Assembly (NCBI GenBank): GCA_944324665.1
Contig: CALUXD010000001.1
Location: 124,001-188,000, forward strand
DNA from: Candidatus Proelusimicrobium volucris
GTDB lineage: Bacteria > Elusimicrobiota > Elusimicrobia > Elusimicrobiales > Elusimicrobiaceae
Reading direction: 5' to 3'
DNA: 64,000 bases
This document shows, one piece after another, positions 16,197 through 23,565 of the stretch. Every line of letters starts with the position of its first letter. Within the stretch, counting starts at the first letter, position 1. A program made the position numbers and the translations under genes. The notes under the pieces were generated by a model. It saw nothing but the letters and a program-made list of their open reading frames with translations, was not told where the DNA came from and did no database searches.

Positions 16197-17429
16197 TTAT
16201 TTCAAATGCATAAGGACATAAGTGATTACTTTCACGTCGTCCAAAGTGAATTTGAGGCTTGATTTCTCGTTGGGAATATGCGGATCGCCGTATATCTTGG
16301 AGCCTACCACCGCGGCCAAATCCAAATTCCTCACCGCCGCGGCGAAGGTGCCGCCGCCTACGCCAAGAACTTTAGGCTCGACTTTATTTACTTCTTTTAC
16401 AGCTTCGCAATAAAGTTTTACTATCGGGGCATCAGGCGAGGTGGCTTTGGATACCGCACTGTGAAGGATCTCCCAAGTTACTTTGACTTTAAAATCTTTC
16501 TCCACACCCTTTATTATAGAGGCGATTTCATCCTTGAAAACCTGCGGATCATAGGAGGGCAGAACTCTGCAATCCATATAAAATACGTCCGTACCGGGTA
16601 TCGTATTTACGTTGGGGACATTGGCGTCTTTCTTCGTAGGTTCAAATGTGCTGTTGTCCGGCGCGAAGAGAGAATCGCGCTTATCAAACTTCGCGTAAAG
16701 CCCGTCTCTAAGCCTTATCAACAACTGGGAGCCGGCATAAAGAGCATTGTTGCCGCTGGCCGGCATTGAACCGTGACACTGTTTACCTTCCGTGGTAAAT
16801 TTTATCCAAAAAACATTCTTTTCCGCTATTTCCACTTCACAGCCTTGCGGATCGCCGGAATCCTGCACAAGGAAGCTGTCATTCTTGCCAAACAAATCAG
16901 GGCGCTGCGCTATTACGTAGTCCATACCGTATTTATTGCCGGTTTCCTCATCGGATAAAAGCATAATGCCCAAATTTACCGGTATTTCCGCGCCGCTTTC
17001 CATTACAGCTTTAGCCGCCGTCAAAGCCGCGGAGACCGCTTGCTGGTTATCCTCTACGCCGCGGCCGTATATAGTATCGCCGTCGGCATCCAAAGTAAGT
17101 TTAAAAGGATCGGTTTTCCATAAGGCTCTGTCGCCTTCCGGAACCACGTCCATATGTGTAAGAAGCCACAAAGTTACATCTCTGTTTTTGCCGTAATATC
17201 TGGCTATGATGTTAGGCCTTACGCCGCCTTCGGCGGTGGCGTCGGGCGCGTCTATATGGAAAATTTCGTCAAATTTCATCTTTTTGAGTTCCGCCTCCAA
17301 ATATTTGGATTTGGCCAACTCGCCTTTGCCGCCTTGCTCTGGCGATACCGCGGGAAGAGCTGTCATATTGGTCTGAAGCTCAAGAACATAATCTCTAAGT
17401 CCGTCGATAGTTTTAAATATTTTTTCCAT
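16197..17429 (-). CDS. M20-family metallopeptidase/deacylase
   Basis: 410-residue co-catalytic zinc hydrolase of the ArgE/DapE/carboxypeptidase G2 group. Metal and catalytic motifs: THMDVVPEG (first His and Asp), GRGVEDNQQ (bridging Asp), SDEETG (catalytic Glu pair), and a C-terminal GDPHIPNE with the last His. The middle lid domain (~190-330) includes QCHGSMP. Members cleave dipeptides or N-acyl amino acids; this one resembles cytosolic Xaa-dipeptidases by length, but substrate is unknown. A GGAG site precedes the ATG. It is spaced 11 bases after nif3 and 1 base before the pilin-like gene. Confidence 0.85.
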   Translation of the reverse strand: MEKIFKTIDGLRDYVLELQTNMTALPAVSPEQGGKGELAKSKYLEAELKKMKFDEIFHIDAPDATAEGGVRPNIIARYYGKNRDVTLWLLTHMDVVPEGDRALWKTDPFKLTLDADGDTIYGRGVEDNQQAVSAALTAAKAVMESGAEIPVNLGIMLLSDEETGNKYGMDYVIAQRPDLFGKNDSFLVQDSGDPQGCEVEIAEKNVFWIKFTTEGKQCHGSMPASGNNALYAGSQLLIRLRDGLYAKFDKRDSLFAPDNSTFEPTKKDANVPNVNTIPGTDVFYMDCRVLPSYDPQVFKDEIASIIKGVEKDFKVKVTWEILHSAVSKATSPDAPIVKLYCEAVKEVNKVEPKVLGVGGGTFAAAVRNLDLAAVVGSKIYGDPHIPNEKSSLKFTLDDVKVITYVLMHLK

Positions 17430-17440
17430 ACAGATTCTCC

Positions 17441-18172
17441 TTAAAAGGGATTTGGCACATCAATGAATTGCACTTCCACTTTATAATGTTTCTTTATATA
17501 TTCCATCAGCGCTTTTATTCCGTATACCTCGGAATTATAATGGCCCATGGCTATAAAATTGATACACGCCTCTCGGCATTGCTCAAGGACGTATTCGTCG
17601 CGGCTGCCGGTAACGAATAAATCCGCCCCCGCTTCTATCGCTTGGCCCAGCATATCATGCGCGCCGCCGCTGACTACCGCAACCTTCTTAACCTTCTCGG
17701 GGCCGCATACCACGCATTCGCCGTTTAAAAGAGCGCAAAAATTTTCTATGTCGCGAGCGGGCTTTACCTCCCCCACAAAACCGATGTCTATGCCGTGATA
17801 CGTACCGAACGGCTTGATGTTCTTAAGACCCATCTTAGCCGCCAACTGGGCATTGTTGCCAAGTTTAGGATGTCTGTCCAGCGGCAAATGATATGAGGCC
17901 AAATTAATATCGTTCTTTATAAGAAAGGCTACCCTTCTGCCGAATACACCAGTAATAGTTTCGGCATTATTCCAGATAAGACCGTGATGCGTCATAACCA
18001 TATCGGCGCCAGCCTCTTTGGCGCACTTGAAAAGCTCCATAGTGGCCGATACGCCGAAAACTATCTTCTTTATCTCGCGTTTGCCCTCCACCTGCAAGCC
18101 GTTATGCTCGGGCGTGAGAGCGACGTTAAGAAGTTTGTTTACGTCTTTTAGGATTGTGTCGCGCTGTATCAT
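17441..18172 (-). CDS. Nif3-like dinuclear metal protein (DUF34)
   Basis: 243 residues of the NIF3/YbgI family, hexameric proteins with two metal ions per subunit. Likely ligands: the His pair in MTHHGLIWN, Asp in LDRHPKLGN and His/Glu in GHYNSEVYG. The role is unresolved; some members are annotated as GTP cyclohydrolase I type 2, which is not well supported. Standard length. The gene has no Shine-Dalgarno and a TAACAT box 6 bases before the ATG, and only 25 bases separate it from the divergent amidase start, so a leaderless transcript is possible. Confidence 0.86.
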   Translation of the reverse strand: MIQRDTILKDVNKLLNVALTPEHNGLQVEGKREIKKIVFGVSATMELFKCAKEAGADMVMTHHGLIWNNAETITGVFGRRVAFLIKNDINLASYHLPLDRHPKLGNNAQLAAKMGLKNIKPFGTYHGIDIGFVGEVKPARDIENFCALLNGECVVCGPEKVKKVAVVSGGAHDMLGQAIEAGADLFVTGSRDEYVLEQCREACINFIAMGHYNSEVYGIKALMEYIKKHYKVEVQFIDVPNPF

Positions 18173-18197
18173 ATTTTTATGTTATCATTTTATTAGT
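18173..18197. promoter_or_regulatory. 25-bp divergent promoter gap with overlapping -10-like boxes
   Basis: Two oppositely oriented genes begin only 25 bases apart. On the minus strand TAACAT (plus positions 18179-18184) lies 6 bases before the nif3 ATG; on the plus strand TATCAT (18183-18188) lies 9 bases before the amidase ATG. Neither start has a Shine-Dalgarno sequence. The -35 regions would fall inside the opposite gene. This is pattern-based and needs transcript mapping. Confidence 0.45.
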
Positions 18198-20060
18198 ATG
18201 AAAAAAACGGCAATCTTCACTTTCCTTCTGTTTTTAGCCACGGCCGCATTGCCGCAGGATTATATCCCCACTGCCCCTAACCTGATGACGCGGGACAAAA
18301 ATCCCCAAAAAATATTGCCCGTTACAGTGGAATACCCCCATCAAAATACCAGAATTGCCGAGGGCGCCAAAGGAATATTCCTGTTTGGGAAAGTACATGC
18401 CGGGGGCGGACTTCTCACCATAAACGGCGTGGACGTACCCATATACCGCACCGGCACCTGGCTGACTTATCTCCCGGTAAATCCCGGCGATATGGATTTT
18501 ATCATAGAGTTTACCGATTCCGAAAAAACCCATAAATATAAAAGAAGCGTATTTGTAAGAGGTTTTAACTATAAAGATTACCTTAAAAAACCGAGGTTCG
18601 ACTCTTCAAGCCTGTTCCCCGCAAGCGATGTGGAACTTTCCGAAAGCGATATCCTTGATTTTACCGTAGCGGGAACACCCAATATGGTGGTAAAAATGAG
18701 CGCGGGCGATTACTTCCAGGACGAATTGTTGATAGCATCCCAACGTGAACCCGGAATATATAAAAAGACCGTGAACTTCAGCAATGTAAATCCGAGCGGC
18801 AAATCGACAAAAGTAACCTACTATATGTATGACGACAACGGCAAACTTAAGGCGAAAGCCTCCACCTTGGGGCGAATAAAAATACTGCCACGCGACCAAT
18901 CCTCAAAAATAGCGAAAGTAATAAAAGAAGATTCCCGCCTTAGGCCTACGCCTCAGCCCAGCGGGCACATTCTGGATACAAAACTATACGGAAATGTTGA
19001 GGTTACCGGCAGAATAAACAATTTATACCGTGTAAAATTGGACGAAAATGCCATCGGCTGGATAGAAAGACGTTTCCTAACGCCAGACAACGACTTAAAA
19101 AGGCCGAGAAATATCGCCTGGGAAATATCCGCCGCGCCGGAAGAGGGTAAAACCGTCCTCACAATAAAGAATACGGAAAGAGTAAGTTTCAAGGTGGAAG
19201 AAAATCACGATTCTTTCGACGTTATTTTGTATTATACCCAAGCCCTTAATACCATAATGAGCGACTCCGAGGACGAATTGCTCGCCGGTTTGGATTATGA
19301 AATCCTCTCCGACGGCGCAAAGAAAATAAAAGCCCGCTACAAAGACGGCGCCCGCCTTTGGGGTTACACTTACAAGTATCAGGACAATAACTTGGTATTT
19401 GAACTTTACCACCAACCCAAATTCAATTTTACCGAAGAAAAACCCTTAAACGGACTTAAAATTGTTCTTGACCCGGGCCATTCCCCCAAAAGAACCATAC
19501 CTTACGATGGGGCAGTCGGGCCAAGCGGCTTGTTGGAATATGAAGCCAATTACGATATAGCCCTCGCGGCAAAAAAACATTTGGAGGAATTGGGCGCAAA
19601 AGTGTTTTTATCCAAAACGGAAAAAGAAACTATGCCGCTATACAGACGAACGGAAAAACTAAAAGAAAACGAAGCGCATCTTTTCGTAAGCATACACAAC
19701 AACGCCTTGCCAGATTATATAGATCCTTTCGCTCGGGAAAGGGGATCTTCTGTCTTTTATTACTATCCGCACAGCCTGCCCTTCGCCCAAGCGATGCAAA
19801 GCAGTTTTATAAAAAACGTCGGCTTGCCTACCGAGGGTATTTTGCAGGCGGATTTTTCCGTTACGAGGAGTTCCCCTCAAGTTCCGTCAATACTGATAGA
19901 AAACGTTTATATGATGATACCTTATCAAGAGGAACTGCTAAAACAGGATCGCTTTATAGACATTTTGGGGAAAACCATATCGGAAGGCGTGATAAACTTC
20001 GTCAATCCAACCTGGAATATTAAGAAAAGAAGTTCCGTAACAAGCGCTCCTATGGATTAA
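18198..20060 (+). CDS. Periplasmic N-acetylmuramoyl-L-alanine amidase (Amidase_3) with SH3-like domain
   Basis: Zinc amidase that cuts the bond between muramic acid and the stem peptide, needed for cell separation. 620 residues from ATG 18198; the longer frame to 18018 runs through nif3 on the other strand and lacks a signal, so it is rejected. Signal peptide ends near AALPQD. Residues ~30-240 are beta-rich repeats, ~245-300 an SH3-like segment (RLRPTPQPSG...GWIERRFL), and ~420-605 the Amidase_3 fold: VLDPGHSP (zinc His), a Glu in LLEYEANY, VSIHNNAL (second His), and LIENVYM (catalytic Glu). The long N-terminal part may work in wall targeting. No terminator is evident before tRNA-Leu. Confidence 0.9.
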   Translation: MKKTAIFTFLLFLATAALPQDYIPTAPNLMTRDKNPQKILPVTVEYPHQNTRIAEGAKGIFLFGKVHAGGGLLTINGVDVPIYRTGTWLTYLPVNPGDMDFIIEFTDSEKTHKYKRSVFVRGFNYKDYLKKPRFDSSSLFPASDVELSESDILDFTVAGTPNMVVKMSAGDYFQDELLIASQREPGIYKKTVNFSNVNPSGKSTKVTYYMYDDNGKLKAKASTLGRIKILPRDQSSKIAKVIKEDSRLRPTPQPSGHILDTKLYGNVEVTGRINNLYRVKLDENAIGWIERRFLTPDNDLKRPRNIAWEISAAPEEGKTVLTIKNTERVSFKVEENHDSFDVILYYTQALNTIMSDSEDELLAGLDYEILSDGAKKIKARYKDGARLWGYTYKYQDNNLVFELYHQPKFNFTEEKPLNGLKIVLDPGHSPKRTIPYDGAVGPSGLLEYEANYDIALAAKKHLEELGAKVFLSKTEKETMPLYRRTEKLKENEAHLFVSIHNNALPDYIDPFARERGSSVFYYYPHSLPFAQAMQSSFIKNVGLPTEGILQADFSVTRSSPQVPSILIENVYMMIPYQEELLKQDRFIDILGKTISEGVINFVNPTWNIKKRSSVTSAPMD

Positions 20061-20084
20061 AACGTCGAGAAAAATAAAAATATT

Positions 20085-20112
20085 TTGGAAAACGCTTTAA
20101 ATTTGCTAAAAT
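20085..20112 (+). promoter_or_regulatory. Promoter for tRNA-Leu
   Basis: TTGGAA (20085-20090), 16-bp spacer, TAAAAT (20107-20112). The predicted start at ~20119 leaves a ~36-base 5' leader before the mature tRNA. Alternative -10 boxes overlap here (TATAGT at 20113-20118) but lack a spaced -35. Confidence 0.5.
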
Positions 20113-20154
20113 TATAGTGTAGTATTAGAGAGATTACAATTTTAATCAATTTTC

Positions 20155-20238
20155 GCCGGGATGCTGGAATTGGTAGACAGGATGGTCTCAAAAACCATTG
20201 TCCGCAAGGACGTGAGGGTTCGAGTCCCTCTCTCGGTA
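20155..20238 (+). tRNA. tRNA-Leu (CAA anticodon)
   Basis: Cloverleaf by eye: acceptor GCCGGGA with TCTCGGT, anticodon stem ATGGT/ACCAT around loop CTCAAAA (anticodon CAA, reading UUG), a long variable arm TGTCC-GCAA-GGACG typical of class II tRNAs, T arm GAGGG-TTCGAGT-CCCTC, discriminator A as expected for Leu. The 3' CCA is not encoded (the bases after the discriminator are ATA), so it must be added by CCA transferase. A terminator follows. Confidence 0.95.
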
Positions 20239-20251
20239 ATATTTAAAATAC

Positions 20252-20279
20252 AAAAAAACCGCTAAAAAGCGGTTTTTTT
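20252..20279. terminator. Bidirectional terminator between tRNA-Leu and the A/T-rich gene group
   Basis: ACCGCT and AGCGGT arms within a longer A-run/T-run complement (20252-20263 with 20268-20279) around an AAAA loop. It ends tRNA-Leu on plus and can end the three-gene minus-strand unit that finishes at 20347. Confidence 0.88.
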
Positions 20280-20346
20280 GTTGTAATAGGCTTCTATTTT
20301 AGAAGGCATAATATTCAAGAAGCCTCAAGTACAAACCTAGGATGTT

Positions 20347-20826
20347 TCATTTCCATTCGCCTATTTTATGCGTTTCAAGATTTACTTTTATTTGGAATGA
20401 TAACCAAGTACTATATGAGTATCCTCCCGTTTCTATTCTTTTTGCATCTCGCAAAAACAGAAGTCCTATTATGTTTGTATTTTCCGAGATTCCAAAACCA
20501 ATGACTAAAACATCTGGAGATCTAGAACTTCCTTCCTCCTGTTTATTTACATTTTTTAACAAACAAGCTCTGTTATATATAGTTCCATCTACATCTGATT
20601 TCGTTATTATTGTACATTGAATTCCCTTTAAATAGTTCTTATCCGCAAGATAGCTTTTGACCATCTCAAAGTCCCATGAGGACCTTAATCTTAAGTCAGA
20701 CATCTCGGAAAGTTCTTGATATGCAATATCTAAAGCCTTTTTAAGCTTTGCTTCCGATATTGTTCCGTAATTATTACAGGCGATACCGAACGTCAGTACA
20801 AGTAAACATAGTATTATTTTTTTCAT
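20347..20826 (-). CDS. Hypothetical lipoprotein
   Basis: 159 residues with a lipoprotein signal (MKKI, hydrophobic core, GIAC; lipidated Cys17). The mature part has a helical stretch then YLKGIQCTIITKSDVDGTIYNRACLL and VLVIGFGISENT segments; two further Cys could pair. No known family is recognised. The composition is richer in A/T than the neighbouring core genes. The start overlaps the end of the upstream glycosylase-like gene by 4 bases, so the two are co-transcribed. Location: outer or inner membrane, facing the periplasm. Confidence 0.65.
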   Translation of the reverse strand: MKKIILCLLVLTFGIACNNYGTISEAKLKKALDIAYQELSEMSDLRLRSSWDFEMVKSYLADKNYLKGIQCTIITKSDVDGTIYNRACLLKNVNKQEEGSSRSPDVLVIGFGISENTNIIGLLFLRDAKRIETGGYSYSTWLSFQIKVNLETHKIGEWK

Positions 20827-21377
20827 TTTATTTTTTCCTCAGGTTTAAAAAATTTTTTCCACGTTTTAAAACGTTTATCCGGGTCAATTTGCCCATAATT
20901 GGCTGGACTGGGCAAGTATTCAAAAGTGATTTTTCTTTCCTCACAAAACTGCTTAACTTCTTCTGTTTTGGCTTGAATATGCGGAAGACCGCTAAAAGTT
21001 TTTCTGGTGAAACAAACCTTTTTTAAGTGTTTTAAACGCGCAATTTCCGCTTTAACATCTGTACGGTTGGCTTTATTTAAATATTTATCTAGATTTACGT
21101 CACGGTAATTTGCGGCGTCTTCTTCCGGCATATCTATTGTTTCTATCAGGTCGGTAAGGTCTATTTTGTGCCGTTTGATGAAGGCCTCTTTGTCTTCAAC
21201 AGAGCTGTATCTTAAACATTTTTCTCCAAAAATGGCGGACATTAGCTCCCAAAAAGCCGTGTGCCCTCTGCTGTAAAAGAAGGCGGCGGAATTAGAAGGA
21301 ATATCGGGGTTAAATGTACCGATAACTAAAATTTCCGTATCCGGATTTAATTTCCTTGGTAAAAATTTATGTTTCAT
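20823..21377 (-). CDS. Uracil-DNA-glycosylase-superfamily-like protein
   Basis: 184 residues. The N-terminal ILVIGTFNPD, FFYSRGHTAFWELMSAIFG and the C-terminal YLPSPANYG resemble motif 1, the FYY-x-x-x-x-x-x-FW block and motif 2 (LPSPS-like) of mismatch-type uracil/hypoxanthine DNA glycosylases. In those enzymes the first block binds the base and the second inserts into the DNA helix. A motif-1 Asn is present (TFNPD), but the usual Asp/Asn arrangement differs, so activity is unsure. It is A/T-rich, coupled to the following lipoprotein gene, and preceded by a membrane zinc-ribbon gene. An uncharacterised protein is the alternative. Confidence 0.5.
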   Translation of the reverse strand: MKHKFLPRKLNPDTEILVIGTFNPDIPSNSAAFFYSRGHTAFWELMSAIFGEKCLRYSSVEDKEAFIKRHKIDLTDLIETIDMPEEDAANYRDVNLDKYLNKANRTDVKAEIARLKHLKKVCFTRKTFSGLPHIQAKTEEVKQFCEERKITFEYLPSPANYGQIDPDKRFKTWKKFFKPEEKIK

Positions 21378-21402
21378 TTTTGTTTTTATCCTTTTTTAAT
21401 AG

Positions 21403-21876
21403 TTATCTCATAATTACGCTTAATATAAAGAAAAGTATAGTCACAATTAAGAAACATCTAATAAAGATTCCTAAAAATACTAAAGGCAATCTGCCGGCAG
21501 AAATTCTTGGGGAATCTTTGCTGTTGTATTTAGCGTCAAATTTTTCTTGCGGCATAGCGCAAAATAAAATAGCTTGTATGATAGGCACCAACAGAAATAT
21601 CCAAAATACGGGCAAAAATACACTTATAAGAATTAAAGTTTGTGCAGCAGCCGCATACCAAGTTGCTCTTCCTTCTAAACCTAGGTAGATATATTGCCCG
21701 CCGACAAACCAAAAGAACCATGTAAAAGCACCCGCCGCATATTTATTTTTTCTGGATGAACTTACGCAAAGAGTTTCTTTTTCCTTTGCTTTTTTCTCGC
21801 TATAACCGCAATTTGGACAAGTTTCCGCCAAATCAGAATATTCTTTCCCGCATTCTTTACATTTAATCAACGCCAT
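21403..21876 (-). CDS. Zinc-ribbon membrane protein with TM2-like domain
   Basis: 157 residues. N-terminal zinc ribbon: CKECG at residues 6-10 and CPNCG at 20-24 (two Cys pairs). Then a charged linker and hydrophobic segments beginning FTWFFWFVGGQYIYLGLEGRATWY, which resembles the TM2 domain (short turn, G-x-x-x-x-YLG, second helix). A third helix closes the protein. The function of TM2/zinc-ribbon proteins is unknown. An AAGGAG site precedes the ATG. It is first of a three-gene minus unit whose promoter faces the structured RNA. Confidence 0.7.
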   Translation of the reverse strand: MALIKCKECGKEYSDLAETCPNCGYSEKKAKEKETLCVSSSRKNKYAAGAFTWFFWFVGGQYIYLGLEGRATWYAAAAQTLILISVFLPVFWIFLLVPIIQAILFCAMPQEKFDAKYNSKDSPRISAGRLPLVFLGIFIRCFLIVTILFFILSVIMR

Positions 21877-21896
21877 ATTATTTCTCCTTATTATTT

Positions 21897-21924
21897 TTGA
21901 TTTATTTTTTCGGGCTCATATAAA
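21897..21924 (+). promoter_or_regulatory. Promoter for the structured RNA
   Basis: TTGATT (21897-21902), 16-bp spacer, TATAAA (21919-21924) on the plus strand. The predicted start is ~21931, just upstream of the first long stem. No open reading frame follows on this strand, which fits an RNA gene. It overlaps the minus-strand promoter for the TM2 gene. Confidence 0.55.
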
Positions 21925-21945
21925 ACTGGAAGCAAAATCGGGCAA
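21917..21945 (-). promoter_or_regulatory. Promoter of the TM2-glycosylase-lipoprotein unit
   Basis: On the minus strand TTGCCC (plus 21940-21945), 17-bp spacer, TATATG (plus 21917-21922). The start would be ~21910, about 35 bases before the TM2 ATG. Its -10 box overlaps that of the facing plus-strand promoter, so both could not be occupied at once. Confidence 0.5.
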
Positions 21946-22194
21946 ATAAAAACGGCTGTTATATTTGAGCCATTCAGACTAACCCAAATATAAACAGCCG
22001 TGGTTTCCTGCCCCGATGGGCAGGAAACACTCGGCACAATATACCCAAGGGATCAGCTCGGGTATACTGTGCCTAAAAACGACTGTTTTTGGAGTCTGAA
22101 TGTGCCATTGGTATTTCCAACAGCGCACCGTATTCTTCATACGGTTCCAAAAACAGATTCAAATTGTATATAAGCCACATTTAAGGCTTATTTT
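21931..22194 (+). ncRNA. Candidate structured non-coding RNA with pseudoknot
   Basis: No open frame covers this stretch, but it is dense in long exact pairings. Stem A: 21952-21967 with 21985-22001 (16 bp, one bulged A). Stem B: 22003-22013 with 22018-22028 (11 bp perfect, CGAT loop). Stem C: 22033-22046 with 22060-22073 (13 bp, one mismatch). Stem D: 22083-22093 with 22146-22156 (11 bp perfect), enclosing a 7-bp hairpin 22127-22133/22139-22145 and a small TTGG/CCAA hairpin. The loop of stem A (CATTCAGACT, 21971-21980) is a perfect 10-bp complement of AGTCTGAATG at 22093-22102, giving a pseudoknot. A promoter and a hairpin-T terminator flank it. It lacks tmRNA, RNase P, SRP and 6S signatures. 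Ends are estimates. Confidence 0.62.
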
Positions 22195-22197
22195 GCG
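22170..22197 (+). terminator. Terminator of the structured RNA
   Basis: ATAAGCC (22170-22176) and GGCTTAT (22185-22191) form a 7-bp stem around an 8-base loop, followed by TTTGCGTTT. The T run lies on the plus-strand side, matching transcription from the promoter near 21900. Confidence 0.6.
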
Positions 22198-22304
22198 TTT
22201 AAAACTCCTAAAGCTAAATATACTTTATTATAAAAACTTTTAACCCTTTTGGCTACTGCTATATAAATAAAAAATTAAATCCTAAAATATTAAACAACAA
22301 TTTA

Positions 22305-22928
22305 TCAGCCGAAAAATATCCTGCCGGCTATAAGCCAATATATTAAAGCGCTTATCCAGGCAAATGTTTTGCTTTTGGTGCGGCGCTCCAAACGTAAAAC
22401 GCCGTTAATATAACCGCCGAATAAAGATACCGCGCCAAATACTGAAAGCGCGACAAGCGCAAAACATAAGCCCAAAAATATTATATATACGCCGTAAGAC
22501 ACGGAAATATCGGCGGGAACAAAAGCGGGCAAAAAGGAAAGGAAAAACAATATCACTTTGGGATTAAGGATATTCATTATAAGCCCCTGTTTATAAAGCG
22601 CAAAAGAGCCCCCGCCAAGGGGAGTTTTTATGTCGGGATTTGTATTTTTCTCGTTTTTATAGGCGCGCAGAACGCAAACTCCAAGCCAAAAAAGATACAG
22701 CCCGCCGAATATCTTAACCAAAGTCATACATAGCGGGCTTGCTGCCATCAAAGCGGCCAAGCCCAAAGCCACCGCCGCCGTATGGACAAAGAGCCCCGAA
22801 CACAGCCCCAGCGTAACGCTAAAAGCCGCTTTCGAGCCGCGCGTAACGCTCTGCGTCATAACAAAAAATATATCCGGCCCCGGCAAAAGCGAGAGCAAAA
22901 AAGAAGCAAAAATAAATTTTATCAGCAT
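22305..22928 (-). CDS. LysE/RhtB-family amino-acid exporter
   Basis: Inner-membrane exporter of 207 residues with about six hydrophobic segments. The N-terminus has the family motif LLSLLPGPDIFFVMTQS; GxxxG-rich helix LGLCSGLFVHTAAVALGLAAL follows, and NPKVILFFLSFLPAFV lies in the middle. Members export basic or neutral amino acids (lysine, homoserine, threonine). ATG 22928 is taken; a GTG at 22937 is possible and neither has a clear ribosome site. Divergent from the flavodoxin-type gene. Confidence 0.87.
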   Translation of the reverse strand: MLIKFIFASFLLSLLPGPDIFFVMTQSVTRGSKAAFSVTLGLCSGLFVHTAAVALGLAALMAASPLCMTLVKIFGGLYLFWLGVCVLRAYKNEKNTNPDIKTPLGGGSFALYKQGLIMNILNPKVILFFLSFLPAFVPADISVSYGVYIIFLGLCFALVALSVFGAVSLFGGYINGVLRLERRTKSKTFAWISALIYWLIAGRIFFG

Positions 22929-23007
22929 ATCAAACACGAAAATTAAGAAAGATAAAAAAGCGGAACCCCCACAAATATTATACTATTTACGAGGAGGACC
23001 ATTATTT

Positions 23008-23565
23008 ATGAAAAATATTTTAGTACTTACCGGAAGTCCGCGCGAACTGGGTAACAGCGCGCTTTTGGCCAATGCCTTTATGGAAGGCGCCAAAGAAAAC
23101 GGCCACCGCGTAAAAGTTTTTGAAACCGCCTTTCACCCCATAGCGCCCTGCAAAGCCTGCGACAAATGCTGGAGCGGCGGCAAACCCTGCGTATTTAAAG
23201 ACGGCTTTACCGATTTGGCACCGTTGCTCGAACAGGCCGAAATACTCGTATTCGCCACGCCTCTGTATTGGTTTAGTATGAGCGCGCAAATAAAATCCGC
23301 GATAGACAAGCTCTACGCTTATATGAAGCCCGAAGCCAAAAACAAACTTAAAATTGAAGCCTGCGTTCTGCTCGCCTCGGCAGAAGGCTGCGAAAAAGAC
23401 GGCGACTATGACGGCCTAAAAGCCACTTACAAAAGCATAATAGATTATTTAAATCTTAAAGATTTGGGTATGATTTTGGCGGGTCATATCGGGCAGAAAG
23501 GCGCGATATTGCAAAGCGAATATCTTAAAGTCGCCAAAGACTTGGGCCGAAGCATAAAAGGTTAA
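23008..23565 (+). CDS. Flavodoxin-like NAD(P)H-dependent FMN reductase
   Basis: 185 residues of the flavodoxin-like fold (NADPH-dependent FMN reductase / iron-sulfur flavoprotein group). FMN phosphate loop GSPRELGNSALL at residues ~8-19; cysteine cluster PCKACDKCWSGGKPC at ~49-63, similar to the iron-sulfur-flavoprotein pattern; FATPLYWFSMSAQIKSAID near ~90. Likely a cytosolic electron-transfer or quinone/azo reductase. A GAGGAGG site precedes the ATG. The last 4 bases overlap the convergent outer-membrane gene. Confidence 0.85.
   Translation: MKNILVLTGSPRELGNSALLANAFMEGAKENGHRVKVFETAFHPIAPCKACDKCWSGGKPCVFKDGFTDLAPLLEQAEILVFATPLYWFSMSAQIKSAIDKLYAYMKPEAKNKLKIEACVLLASAEGCEKDGDYDGLKATYKSIIDYLNLKDLGMILAGHIGQKGAILQSEYLKVAKDLGRSIKG

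Noticed and set aside
20823-21377. Firm call as a functional uracil-DNA glycosylase
   Set aside because: Motif similarity is partial and the catalytic residues could not be placed with certainty.
21931-22194. Structured stretch as tmRNA, RNase P RNA, SRP RNA or 6S RNA
   Set aside because: No tRNA-like ends or tag frame, no RNase P or SRP core sequences, and the pseudoknot does not fit 6S RNA.
21877-22200. Riboswitch leader for the minus-strand TM2 gene
   Set aside because: The terminator T run lies on the plus strand and the likely TM2 promoter is inside this region, leaving only a ~35-base leader.
21877-22304. Integron attC site or retron RNA
   Set aside because: No integrase or reverse transcriptase nearby, no GTTRRRY core, and the flanking genes are not a cassette array.
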